In this document: positions 27,440 through 35,405 of the stretch, one piece after another | How positions within the stretch are numbered: the stretch's first letter is position 1 | Layout of the letters: every line of letters starts with the position of its first letter | The notes under the pieces: model-generated | The model's input: only the letters and a program-made list of their open reading frames with translations | Told to the model about the DNA's origin: nothing | The model's database searches: none | Position numbers and translations under genes: made by a program | From: Brachybacterium sp042666875 | GTDB taxonomy: Bacteria; Actinomycetota; Actinomycetes; Actinomycetales; Dermabacteraceae | Assembly: GCF_042666875.1 (NCBI RefSeq) | Contig: NZ_JBHTCX010000012.1 | Span: forward strand, 62,001-126,000 | Direction: 5' to 3' | Length of the DNA: 64,000 bases

Positions 27440-28798
27440 GTGACCTCCTCCAAGACCGCCGAGACCGCCACTGACACGACCGTTGCCGCGGCCGGGTCCG
27501 AGGCGGGCGCGCCCTCGAAGCGTTCCGCGTCGACCGCGAAGCCCGCGTCCGCGACCGCCCGGAAGAAGCGCACCACCAAGACCGACTCCGCCGTCGAGCC
27601 CGACGCGAGCGTCGAGGCCGCCGCGCCCGACACTGTCGAGACCGACGGCGCCGAGAAGCCGGTCGAGAAGAAGACCGCTGCCAAGAAGGCCGCCGTGAAG
27701 AAGGCGGCCAAGGTCGCCGAGACCTCCCCGGACGTGGCCGAGGAGCCTGACGCCGAGGCCGAGGCCGAGGAGGGCGAGACCAAGAAGGAGCCCTCGGAGA
27801 CCGACGTCAAGGTCGAGGAGTCCGGGGGCTTCGTCTTCAACGCCACCGAGGACGACGCGCCTGCCCAGCAGGTCGTCACCGCCGGCGCGACCGCAGACCC
27901 CGTCAAGGACTACCTCAAGCAGATCGGCAAGGTCGCGCTGCTGAACGCGGCCCAGGAGGTCGAGCTCGCTGAGCGCATCGAGGCCGGCCTGTACGCCGAG
28001 CACAAGCTCAAGGAGGACGAGTCCATCGCCAAGACCAAGGCCGGTCGCGAGCTCGCGATCGTGGCCGAGGACGGTCGCGCCGCCAAGGACCACCTGCTCG
28101 AGGCCAACCTCCGTCTGGTCGTCTCCCTCGCCAAGCGCTACACCGGTCGCGGCATGCTCTTCCTGGATCTCATCCAGGAGGGCAACCTCGGTCTGATCCG
28201 CGCCGTCGAGAAGTTCGACTACTCCAAGGGCTACAAGTTCTCGACCTACGCCACCTGGTGGATCCGTCAGGCCATCACCCGTGCGATGGCGGACCAGGCT
28301 CGCACCATCCGCATCCCGGTGCACATGGTCGAGGTCATCAACAAGCTCGCCCGCGTCCAGCGCCAGATGCTGCAGGACCTCGGCCGTGAGCCCACCCCGG
28401 AGGAGCTCGCCAAGGAGCTCGACATGACCCCCGAGAAGGTCGTCGAGGTCCAGAAGTACGGCCGCGAGCCCATCTCCCTGCACACCCCGCTGGGTGAGGA
28501 CGGCGACAGCGAGTTCGGCGACCTCATCGAGGACTCCGAGGCGGTCGTCCCCGCCGACGCGGTCAGCTTCACCCTCCTGCAGGAGCAGCTCCACTCGGTG
28601 CTGGACACCCTCTCCGAGCGCGAGGCCGGCGTGGTCTCCATGCGCTTCGGTCTGGAGGACGGCCAGCCCAAGACCCTCGACGAGATCGGCAAGGTCTACG
28701 GGGTCACCCGCGAGCGCATCCGGCAGATAGAGTCCAAGACCATGTCGAAGCTGCGCCACCCCTCGCGGTCGCAGGTCCTGCGCGACTACCTCGACTGA
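27440..28798 (+). CDS. sigA: principal RNA polymerase sigma factor (RpoD/HrdB/SigA)
   Basis: Housekeeping sigma factor of 452 residues. The first ~140 are Ala/Lys/Glu-rich and low-complexity (AAKKAAVKKAAKVAE), as in actinobacterial HrdB. Region 1.2 starts at DPVKDYLKQIGKV; region 2 contains GNLGLIRAVEKFDYSKGYKF split by the usual -10 contacts and YATWWIRQAITRA; region 3 and region 4.2 (ERIRQIESKTMSKLRHP) follow. GTG start after AAGAAGGAA. The 257-base upstream region has several promoter-like elements and a hairpin. Confidence 0.97.
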   Translation: MTSSKTAETATDTTVAAAGSEAGAPSKRSASTAKPASATARKKRTTKTDSAVEPDASVEAAAPDTVETDGAEKPVEKKTAAKKAAVKKAAKVAETSPDVAEEPDAEAEAEEGETKKEPSETDVKVEESGGFVFNATEDDAPAQQVVTAGATADPVKDYLKQIGKVALLNAAQEVELAERIEAGLYAEHKLKEDESIAKTKAGRELAIVAEDGRAAKDHLLEANLRLVVSLAKRYTGRGMLFLDLIQEGNLGLIRAVEKFDYSKGYKFSTYATWWIRQAITRAMADQARTIRIPVHMVEVINKLARVQRQMLQDLGREPTPEELAKELDMTPEKVVEVQKYGREPISLHTPLGEDGDSEFGDLIEDSEAVVPADAVSFTLLQEQLHSVLDTLSEREAGVVSMRFGLEDGQPKTLDEIGKVYGVTRERIRQIESKTMSKLRHPSRSQVLRDYLD

Positions 28799-28870
28799 GC
28801 CACCGCCTCGACAGAGCTCGGGGGTGCGCCCTCGAGGAGACCGCACGCTCGAACGAGAGAACCGACCGAC

Positions 28871-29446
28871 GTGACGACGCTGCATGAGCACGGCGCCGGG
28901 CATCCCTGCGGGGAGCCCGGCGCCGCGTCTGTGACCGTGATCCGGGTGGGCCCGGAGGACTGGGTCGCCCACCGCGACCTGCGCCTGGCGATGCTCCGCG
29001 ACGCTCCCGACGCCTTCTGGGCCCGACTGGAGGACGTGCAGGGCCGCAGCGAGGCGGAATGGCGCACCGAGCTCGCCGGCCCGCGCCTGCACCTCCAGGC
29101 CCGGCGAGGCGATCAGGTGCTCGGGGGCATCGGTGTGCTGCCCGAGGGGTACACCCCGGAGGATCCCATCGGGGAGGACGAAGCGCATCTGGTCTCGATG
29201 TGGGTGGATCCGCGGGAGCGCGGCAGCGGCATCTCGCGCCTTCTCATCCGCGCCGCGGCAGAACTTGCGCTCGATCTCGCGCGCCCTCGCCTGACGCTCG
29301 ACGTCGATTCGGCCAACACGCGCGCCCAGAGGAGCTACGAGCGGCTGGGATTCACCGCCACCGGCGTCGAGGACCCGCGCGAGGGCCGCGAGACGAGCTG
29401 GGTCCAGTACGCGGCCGAGGCGCATGACCTCCTCGAGGGCAGCTGA
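28871..29446 (+). CDS. GNAT-family N-acetyltransferase
   Basis: A 191-residue acetyl-CoA-dependent acetyltransferase. Motif A reads VDPRERGSGISRLLIRAA (R/Q-x-x-G-x-G/A, about residue 115) and motif B ends in RSYERLGF. The segment before (DLRLAMLRDAPDAFW) is typical of a common GNAT subgroup of unknown substrate. The GTG at 28871 gives an extra ~20 polar residues; a GTG at 28931 just before the first strand is an alternative. An 11-bp-plus hairpin terminator follows the stop. Confidence 0.85.
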   Translation: MTTLHEHGAGHPCGEPGAASVTVIRVGPEDWVAHRDLRLAMLRDAPDAFWARLEDVQGRSEAEWRTELAGPRLHLQARRGDQVLGGIGVLPEGYTPEDPIGEDEAHLVSMWVDPRERGSGISRLLIRAAAELALDLARPRLTLDVDSANTRAQRSYERLGFTATGVEDPREGRETSWVQYAAEAHDLLEGS

Positions 29447-29474
29447 CCCGCGAGCCGCTCCGCTCTCGAGACAC

Positions 29475-29511
29475 CGCGAGCCCCGCCCTGCTCAGCAGGA
29501 CGGGGCTCGCG
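29475..29511 (+). terminator. hairpin terminator after the GNAT gene
   Basis: CGCGAGCCCCG (29475-29485) pairs with 29501-29511, with an inner CCTGC/GCAGG extension. Strong stem, no T-run. Confidence 0.65.
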
Positions 29512-29550
29512 ACGTTCGGACGCTGCCGTCAGATCAGGTCGTGGCTACTC

Positions 29551-29721
29551 GACCGATCTCCTCCCGTTCGCCCTGCGCGGTCCGCTCGTTCCTCGCGGAC
29601 CACTCCGGGCTCACAGTTCGTCGATAAGTCTGTGCCGTGCTGACTGATCTCCTCCCGTTCGCCCTGCGTGGTCCGCTCGTTCCTCGCGGACCACTCCGGG
29701 CTCACAGTTCGTCGATCAGTC
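29551..29721. repeat. 80-bp near-identical direct duplication (two copies, 91-bp period)
   Basis: Copies at 29551-29630 and 29642-29721 differ at three positions. Each contains a GTCCGC...GCGGAC stem. The second copy ends in the stop codon of the DUF7455-type gene on the minus strand, so the duplicated unit is that gene's 3' flank. Confidence 0.85.
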
Positions 29722-29934
29722 CTCGACCGGCTCCGGCTTGGCGTGGAGGCGTTCGGTCTCGTCGATGACCTCGGAGACGATGCCCTTGAGGGCGTCCTCG
29801 TGGGCGCGTGCGTGATGGGCGCAGAACATCAGTTCACCGCCGGCCTCCAGTCGCACCTTGACGTACGCCTGGGCGCCGCAGCGGTCGCACCGGTCGTGGG
29901 CGGTCAGCCGGGGAGCTTCAAGAGTCAAATTCAT
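29716..29934 (-). CDS. DUF7455-type small zinc-ribbon-like protein
   Basis: Seventy-two residues with a CDRCG knuckle (C16, C19) and FCAHHARAH downstream, giving a probable Cys2/Cys-His zinc site. The rest is charged. This family is widespread beside topoisomerase genes in actinobacteria; its function is not known to me. AAAAGGA lies immediately before the ATG; a TAGAAA sequence further up may be its -10. It is divergent to parE. Its 3' flank is part of the duplicated 80-bp repeat. Confidence 0.85.
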   Translation of the reverse strand: MNLTLEAPRLTAHDRCDRCGAQAYVKVRLEAGGELMFCAHHARAHEDALKGIVSEVIDETERLHAKPEPVED

Positions 29935-30064
29935 GGTCCTTTTCTAGCACCCCGCAGGTGCCCGGGGGGAGAGCTTCGCGCCCTGGTTCGCTGGTGGCGC
30001 AACGAACCTGTGAGCGGGGCCCCAATACCGGGATCGGGCGGTGCGGCCACGTAGAATCGCCAGG

Positions 30065-32197
30065 GTGTCCACCTCCACCGCATCGAACTCCAGACCCCAG
30101 AACAAGACCGCCTACGACGCCCGGAACCTCCAGGTGCTCGAAGGGCTCGAGGCCGTCCGCAAGCGCCCGGGCATGTACATCGGCTCGACGGACTCCCGCG
30201 GGCTCATGCACTGCCTCTGGGAGATCCTCGACAATGCTGTCGATGAAGCGCTCGGCGGCTACGGCGACTCCATCGCGGTGATCCTCCACCCGGACGCCTC
30301 CGTCGAGGTGCGCGACACCGGCCGCGGCGTCCCCGTCGACATCGAACCCCGCACCGGTCTCAGCGGCGTCGAGGTCGTCTACACCAAGCTCCATGCGGGC
30401 GGGAAGTTCGGCGGCGGCTCGTACGCGGCCGTCGGTGGTCTCCACGGCGTCGGCGCCAGCGTCGTCAACGCCCTGTCCGGGCGGCTCGACGTGGAGGTCG
30501 ACCGCGCCGGCAAGACGTACGCGATGAGCTTCAAGCGCGGGGTCCCGGGCGTCTTCGACGACGGTGGGACCCCCGATCCCGAGGCCCCGTTCACCCCGGC
30601 CGACGGGCCCGGTGAACTGCGTGTGGTGGGCAAGGCCAAGCGCGGGGTCTCCGGCACCCGGGTCCGGTACTGGGCGGATCCGCAGATCTTCATCAAGGGC
30701 TCCCACTTCGCGCTGGACGATCTCCACCGTCGCGCCCGCCAGACGGCGTTCCTGGTTCCGGGACTGGAGATCTCGGTGACCGACCACCGGCCCGAGGCGA
30801 CCCCGGACCAACCGGCCACCCGCACGTACAAGTACGACGGCGGCATCAGCGAGTTCGTCGAGTATCTCGCCCACGACGAGAAGATCACCGATGTGATCCG
30901 CCTGCAGGGCTCGGGCGAGTACACCGAGACCATCCCGGTCCTCGACAAGAACGGCCACATGGTCTCCACCGACGTCGACCGCAAGTGCGAGGTCGACATC
31001 GCGCTGCGCTGGGGTGCGGACTACGAGTCCACGGTGCGTTCATTCGTGAACATCGTGGCCACCCCCAAGGGCGGCACCCACGTCACCGGTTTCGAGCAGG
31101 CGCTGGTCAAGACCATGCGCAAGCAGGTCGAGAACCAGGCGCGACGGGTCAAGTTCAACACCAAGAACGAGAAGATCGAGAAGGACGACACCCTGGCGGG
31201 CCTGACCGCCGTGGTCAGCGTCCGGATCGACGAGCCGCAGTTCGAGGGCCAGACCAAGGAGGTGCTCGGCACCCCCGCGATCCGCGCGATCGTCTCCAAG
31301 GTCGTCGAGGACCGCCTGACCGACTTCCTCACCTCCACCGCGAAGGGGGAGAAGGAGCAGGCCAACCTGGTCATCGACAAGGTGGTCTCCGAGATGCGGG
31401 CCCGTATCGCCGCCCGCATGCACAAAGAGGTCTCGCGCCGCAAGAACGCGCTGGAATCCTCGACGATGCCGACCAAGCTCGCCGACTGCCGCAGTACCGA
31501 GATGGAGCGCTCCGAGCTGTTCATCGTCGAGGGTGACAGCGCCCTGGGGACCGCGAAGAACGCCCGCAACTCCGAGTTCCAGGCTCTGCTGCCCATCCGC
31601 GGCAAGATCCTCAACGTGCAGAAGGCGTCCATCACGGACATGCTCAAGAACACCGAGTGCGCGGCCATCATCCAGGTGCTCGGGGCCGGCTCCGGCCGCA
31701 CCTTCGACCTCGACGCCGCCCGCTACGGCAAGATCATCATGATGACCGACGCCGACGTCGACGGCGCCCACATCCGTACTCTGCTGCTGACCCTGTTCCA
31801 CCGCTACATGCGGCCCCTGGTCGAGGAGGGCCGGGTCTACGCCGCGGTGCCGCCGCTGCACCGGGTGGAGATCATCCACGGCGGCTCGAAGAAGAACGAG
31901 TACGTCTACACCTACTCCGAGGCGGAGCTGAACAAGCTGCTGAAGAACCTCGAGCGGCGCGGCAAGCGGTTCAAGGAGCCGATCCAGCGCTACAAGGGGC
32001 TCGGGGAGATGGACGCCGATCAGCTGGCCGACACCACCATGGACCCCGGGCATCGCACCCTGCGCCGGGTGCGCATCGAGGACGCCGAGGCGGCCAGCTC
32101 CATGTTCGAGCTGCTGATGGGCTCCGAGGTCACTCCGCGCAAGCAGTTCATCATCGAGGGCGCCGAAGAGCTCGACCTGGAGAGGATCGACGCATGA
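30065..32197 (+). CDS. parE: DNA topoisomerase IV subunit B (GyrB-like)
   Basis: ATPase subunit of a type IIA topoisomerase acting with ParC (36.5-38.9 kb). In 710 residues: the GHKL ATPase with the EILDNAVDEAL motif, DTGRGVPVD and GLHGVGASVVNALS; the transducer; then the TOPRIM domain with the EGDSA motif and DADVDGAHI metal residues; and the C-terminal KGLGEMD motif. The GTG lies seven bases after TAGAAT (30052-30057), so the mRNA is probably leaderless. A longer frame runs into the promoter. Its stop overlaps the hisF start. GyrB is normally encoded near dnaA, hence ParE here. Confidence 0.93.
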   Translation: MSTSTASNSRPQNKTAYDARNLQVLEGLEAVRKRPGMYIGSTDSRGLMHCLWEILDNAVDEALGGYGDSIAVILHPDASVEVRDTGRGVPVDIEPRTGLSGVEVVYTKLHAGGKFGGGSYAAVGGLHGVGASVVNALSGRLDVEVDRAGKTYAMSFKRGVPGVFDDGGTPDPEAPFTPADGPGELRVVGKAKRGVSGTRVRYWADPQIFIKGSHFALDDLHRRARQTAFLVPGLEISVTDHRPEATPDQPATRTYKYDGGISEFVEYLAHDEKITDVIRLQGSGEYTETIPVLDKNGHMVSTDVDRKCEVDIALRWGADYESTVRSFVNIVATPKGGTHVTGFEQALVKTMRKQVENQARRVKFNTKNEKIEKDDTLAGLTAVVSVRIDEPQFEGQTKEVLGTPAIRAIVSKVVEDRLTDFLTSTAKGEKEQANLVIDKVVSEMRARIAARMHKEVSRRKNALESSTMPTKLADCRSTEMERSELFIVEGDSALGTAKNARNSEFQALLPIRGKILNVQKASITDMLKNTECAAIIQVLGAGSGRTFDLDAARYGKIIMMTDADVDGAHIRTLLLTLFHRYMRPLVEEGRVYAAVPPLHRVEIIHGGSKKNEYVYTYSEAELNKLLKNLERRGKRFKEPIQRYKGLGEMDADQLADTTMDPGHRTLRRVRIEDAEAASSMFELLMGSEVTPRKQFIIEGAEELDLERIDA

Positions 32198-32979
32198 GCG
32201 TCGCCGTCCGCGTGATCCCGTGCCTGGACGTCGACGCGGGACGCGTCGTCAAGGGGGTCAACTTCCAGGGCCTGCGGGATGCCGGCGACCCGGTCGAGTT
32301 TGCCGCCCGCTACGGCGCCGAAGGGGCCGACGAACTCACCTTCCTCGACGTCACCGCATCCTCCGGGGGCCGCGAGACCATGATCGACGTGGTGCGCGCC
32401 GCCGCCGACCAGATCTTCATCCCGCTGACCGTCGGTGGGGGAGTCCGCTCCGCGGAGGACGTCGACCAGCTGCTGCGCGCCGGGGCCGACAAGTGCGGCG
32501 TCAACACTGCCGCCATCGCGCGCCCCGAGCTGATCAGCGAGATCACGCGCCGGTTCGGCAACCAGGTCCTGGTGATGTCGATCGACGCCCGCCGCGTCAC
32601 CGAGGACACACCCGAGGGCACCGCACGCACCGGGTCGGGCTTCGAGGTCACCACGCACGGGGGCCGCCGCGGCACCGGGATCGATGCGATCTCCTGGATC
32701 CGGGAGGTGACCGAGCGCGGCGCCGGCGAGATCCTGCTGAACTCCATGGATGCCGACGGCACCGAGGCGGGCTTCGACCTGGAGCTGATCCGCCTCGCCC
32801 GCGAGGCCACCACCCTGCCGCTGATCGCCTCCGGCGGCGCCGGGAAACCGGAGGATTTCCCCCCGGCCGTGCATGCCGGGGCCGACGCCGTGCTCGCCGC
32901 GAGCGTCTTCCACTTCCGTCAGCTGACCATCGCCGATGCGAAAGCGGCGATGGCGGCCGACGGCATCGCCGTGCGGTGA
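32194..32979 (+). CDS. hisF: imidazole glycerol phosphate synthase subunit HisF
   Basis: Cyclase subunit of the HisH-HisF enzyme in histidine synthesis. The 261-residue TIM barrel has the catalytic aspartates in PCLDVDAGRVVKG (D11) and LNSMDADGTEAGF (about D135) and the phosphate loops ASGGAG and VGGGV. It is overlapped on both sides (ATGA with parE, GTGA with the phosphoesterase), so it is translated within this operon. No other histidine gene is near, so it sits apart from the rest of the pathway. Confidence 0.95.
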   Translation: MSVAVRVIPCLDVDAGRVVKGVNFQGLRDAGDPVEFAARYGAEGADELTFLDVTASSGGRETMIDVVRAAADQIFIPLTVGGGVRSAEDVDQLLRAGADKCGVNTAAIARPELISEITRRFGNQVLVMSIDARRVTEDTPEGTARTGSGFEVTTHGGRRGTGIDAISWIREVTERGAGEILLNSMDADGTEAGFDLELIRLAREATTLPLIASGGAGKPEDFPPAVHAGADAVLAASVFHFRQLTIADAKAAMAADGIAVR

Positions 32980-33878
32980 GCGCGCCCCTGTCGGTCGCCT
33001 CCCTCGAGCCTGCCATCCGGCGTCCCCGTCGCCAGCGTGCCGCCGTCATCCTGCTGGCGGGCCTCCTGGCGCTGCTCGTGGGGGCCGGCTGGCTGCTGTG
33101 GGACAACCGCCGTCTGGACGTCACCTCCTATCAGGTTCCCGTCCAGCAGCTGCCTGCCGCGGCCGACGGAGTGCGCATCGCCCAGCTCTCCGATGTCCAT
33201 GCCGCCTCATTCGGGACGTTCCCGGACCGCATCGTCTCCGCCGTCCGGTCGGCCGAGCCCGATCTCATCGCGCTCACCGGGGATCTCATCGACATCCGCA
33301 CCGCGGATCTGGGCGCCTCGCTCGACCTCGCGGAACAGCTGGCCGGTATCGCCCCCGTGTACTACGTGCTGGGCAATCACGAGGCCGACTCCCCACTGCG
33401 CACCGAGCTGCTGGAGGGTCTGGAGGAACGAGAGGTCCATGTCCTGCGCGACGAGGCGACGACGCTGGAGCTCCCGGAGACGACGCTGACCCTCGTCGGT
33501 CTCGACGACCCGCGTGTGGATCACGCGGCTGACCGGGAGGCGACGCCCCCGGAGACGACCCTGGCCGGGCTCGACCTGCCGCGACAGAGCCCGACGGTGC
33601 TGCTGGCGCACCGGCCCGAGCTGTGGTCCGACTACGCCGCAGCGGACGTGGACGTCGTGCTGTCGGGCCATGCCCACGGCGGCCAGGTGCGCGTTCCGGG
33701 CCTCGGCGGGCTCTTCTCCCCGCACCAGGGCTGGCTCCCCGAGCTCACCGACGGGGTCCATACGCGCGAGGGGACCACGATGGTCATCAGCCGAGGCCTC
33801 GGCAACAGCATCGCCGGCGTGCGCGTGAACAATCCGCGCGAGCTCGTGGTGGTGGAGCTGAACTCAGCCGCCGACTGA
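32976..33878 (+). CDS. membrane-anchored metallophosphoesterase
   Basis: A 300-residue calcineurin-like phosphoesterase with one N-terminal helix (about 22-42) so the catalytic domain is outside or at the membrane. Metal-binding blocks are in order: LSDVHAASF, LTGDLIDIR, LGNHEAD, and GHAHGGQ. It resembles YaeI/UDP-2,3-diacylglucosamine-type phosphoesterases of Gram-positives, substrate unknown. The GTG overlaps the hisF stop, so it is the third gene of the parE-hisF operon. Confidence 0.9.
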   Translation: MSAPLSVASLEPAIRRPRRQRAAVILLAGLLALLVGAGWLLWDNRRLDVTSYQVPVQQLPAAADGVRIAQLSDVHAASFGTFPDRIVSAVRSAEPDLIALTGDLIDIRTADLGASLDLAEQLAGIAPVYYVLGNHEADSPLRTELLEGLEEREVHVLRDEATTLELPETTLTLVGLDDPRVDHAADREATPPETTLAGLDLPRQSPTVLLAHRPELWSDYAAADVDVVLSGHAHGGQVRVPGLGGLFSPHQGWLPELTDGVHTREGTTMVISRGLGNSIAGVRVNNPRELVVVELNSAAD

Positions 33879-33927
33879 GACGTGGCTGGAACGGGAGGCG
33901 CGGCGGACGGCGCGATCGGCCGGGAGT

Positions 33928-33979
33928 GCGGCGCCTGACTGTGTGAACGCGGCGTCTGACGGGGCCGCAGCGCCTGACT
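33928..33979. repeat. short imperfect repeats GCGGCGCCTGAC
   Basis: Three related copies at 33928, 33949 and 33967 (GCGGCGCCTGAC, GCGGCGTCTGAC, GCAGCGCCTGAC) downstream of the phosphoesterase gene. Function unknown. Confidence 0.35.
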
Positions 33980-34091
33980 CGGACCACAGCGCCCGGCGAG
34001 CACGCCGGCGCCCGTTCGTGCTGCCCCAGCCCACGGGCGCGACCGGGAGGTCACGGCCCGGGGCCAGGGGAACAGGACGGGGTCGCCCTCG

Positions 34092-34469
34092 TCAGCGGTG
34101 GATGAGTCCGGCGTTCACGAGCGCCCGCGCGAACACCGCCTCCTGTTCGCGGCGTGCCTGCGCGGCGGCCTGCTGGCGCAACGCCTGGTCGACGGCGCGC
34201 TGCCGTCGGGCCTTCTGGGCGACGCGGCGACGAGAGGTCCGGTTGTCCAGCGCGGACCTCTCCGGCTCCGACGGCAGAGCCGCTGAGGAGTCCTGCTCGA
34301 CCGGCAACGGTGGGATAAGCGTCGAGGAGGTCTGTGCGGCTGTCGAGCTGGGGACGGCCGCGCCCGCCTGCGTGGGACGGGGAGGGCTCTGCGTGAGGGG
34401 CGAAGCCCCGGTGAATGCTGTCGTAGGGGGTTCGGGTCGGACGGATTGCAGGCGCTCATCTGTGCGCAT
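34092..34469 (-). CDS. small basic protein, unknown function
   Basis: About 125 residues from the ATG at 34469, which follows CAGGAGATGCACC; a 10-codon longer frame exists. The N-terminal half is Pro/Ser/Thr-rich; the C-terminal 55 residues are an Arg/Ala/Gln-rich probable long helix (RRRVAQKARRQRAVDQALR), ending VNAGLIHR. No recognised domain. The good ribosome binding site is the main support; base composition is slightly less biased than the neighbours. It may be a lineage-specific gene. Confidence 0.5.
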   Translation of the reverse strand: MRTDERLQSVRPEPPTTAFTGASPLTQSPPRPTQAGAAVPSSTAAQTSSTLIPPLPVEQDSSAALPSEPERSALDNRTSRRRVAQKARRQRAVDQALRQQAAAQARREQEAVFARALVNAGLIHR

Positions 34470-34853
34470 GGTGCATCTCCTGGGACGTGGTGGTGCCAAG
34501 TCTTCTCGGCAGGAAGGACACGAGGTGTCCGCGAAGTGGGGACCGCCGGACGCGATGTGCCCGTGGGGTCGAGATAGGCGTCGCCGACGATGCGAGAGAG
34601 AGGGGTGGCCGTCTCGTCGCGATCGATGGGCGATGCCACGTTCGGGCTGCGCCGAAGCGCAGCAAAGGGTGCCGACCGCTGCCCAGAGCGGGCTCGCCTC
34701 ACGGTGCGATGCGACGCGACCCGCCGGGGGCAGGTGTCGAAGTCACGCAGTGCGCAACGAGGCGTTGGCGCTCGGTGTGGTGTGTTGCGGTGCGGTGTGG
34801 TGCGGGCGGCCGTGCCGAGGCCTACGCCGCGGGGCTCGGAGCCGGCTACGGCG

Positions 34854-35018
34854 TCAGCGGGCTACCTGGCCGGCGCCGCCGTCGGCTGCGCAGCGGCCCC
34901 CATCGGCCTCTGTCGCCTCCACGGTGGAGCCGGGGTGCCGGGCGGGGGATGCCGCGAGGCCGAACAGCGACGCGGCCAGGTCGGCCGGTGTCGGATTCGG
35001 GGTCGTGTGCATCTCCAT
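34854..35018 (-). CDS. possible small protein, 54 codons (uncertain)
   Basis: Frame from ATG 35018 to TGA 34854, beginning MEMHTTPNPTPADLAAS and ending GAGQVAR. Codon third positions are mostly G/C, and the N-terminus reads like a real protein, unlike other frames in this gap. There is no good ribosome binding site; a downstream ATG two codons in is an alternative. It might be the start of a decayed gene rather than a complete small protein. Confidence 0.25.
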   Translation of the reverse strand: MEMHTTPNPTPADLAASLFGLAASPARHPGSTVEATEADGGRCAADGGAGQVAR

Positions 35019-35227
35019 ATGGACAGTCGACCATCACGCTGGATTGGGCACAACTGAATAAACGGCCTCTGGGTCGTCGTCCGCGGACTTCCGTCCGCTC
35101 CGGCGGGGTGGCGCGGCCCGCGTCGCTCATGGGCTGCGGCTGGTTGCTCGTCAGGTCAATATGTCGGATCACTCGTGAGCGTGCTGATCCCGTTCCGATG
35201 GATACCGGGAGAGATCGATACCGCGAC

Positions 35228-35260
35228 AGTTGTCGTTATCGGAGCCCGATAGCGACAACT
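35228..35260. promoter_or_regulatory. 15-bp-arm inverted repeat in the gene-poor region
   Basis: AGTTGTCGTTATCGG and CCGATAGCGACAACT pair with one G-T mismatch around the loop AGC. Two GATACCG copies (35201, 35217) lie just upstream. It could be an operator or an RNA hairpin; no T-run, no adjacent gene start. Confidence 0.35.
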
Positions 35261-35405
35261 CAGGCGGTATGAAAAGCCGGCTGCGGCGCAACCGGCGGCG
35301 TGTGGGCTGCGGCGCTATTGGGAGCGTGCAAGCGCGGGGTGCGAGGCGCGGGGCGGCCTGGGGCGCGCGGTGCGAGGCAACTGGGGAGCGCTGGGCGCGG
35401 GGCTC

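Larger units (their letters stand above)
34470..35405. other. gene-poor region of about 0.9 kb
   Basis: Open frames here have poor amino-acid composition (Arg/Cys/Gly runs) and no ribosome binding sites. Notable contents are a low-complexity GTGTGGTGTGTTGCGG stretch near 34775-34805, a locally AT-richer part at about 35010-35060, a possible 54-codon minus-strand frame, and a long hairpin at 35228-35260. It could be the remains of lost genes. Confidence 0.45.

Noticed and set aside
29551..29721. Insertion-sequence ends or attachment sites
   Set aside because: Direct, not inverted, copies with no transposase or integrase nearby; better described as a local duplication.
34487..35272. 261-codon plus-strand frame in the gene-poor region
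   Set aside because: Arg/Gly/Cys/Pro-rich, no ribosome binding site, no recognisable fold, codon bias wrong for this genome.
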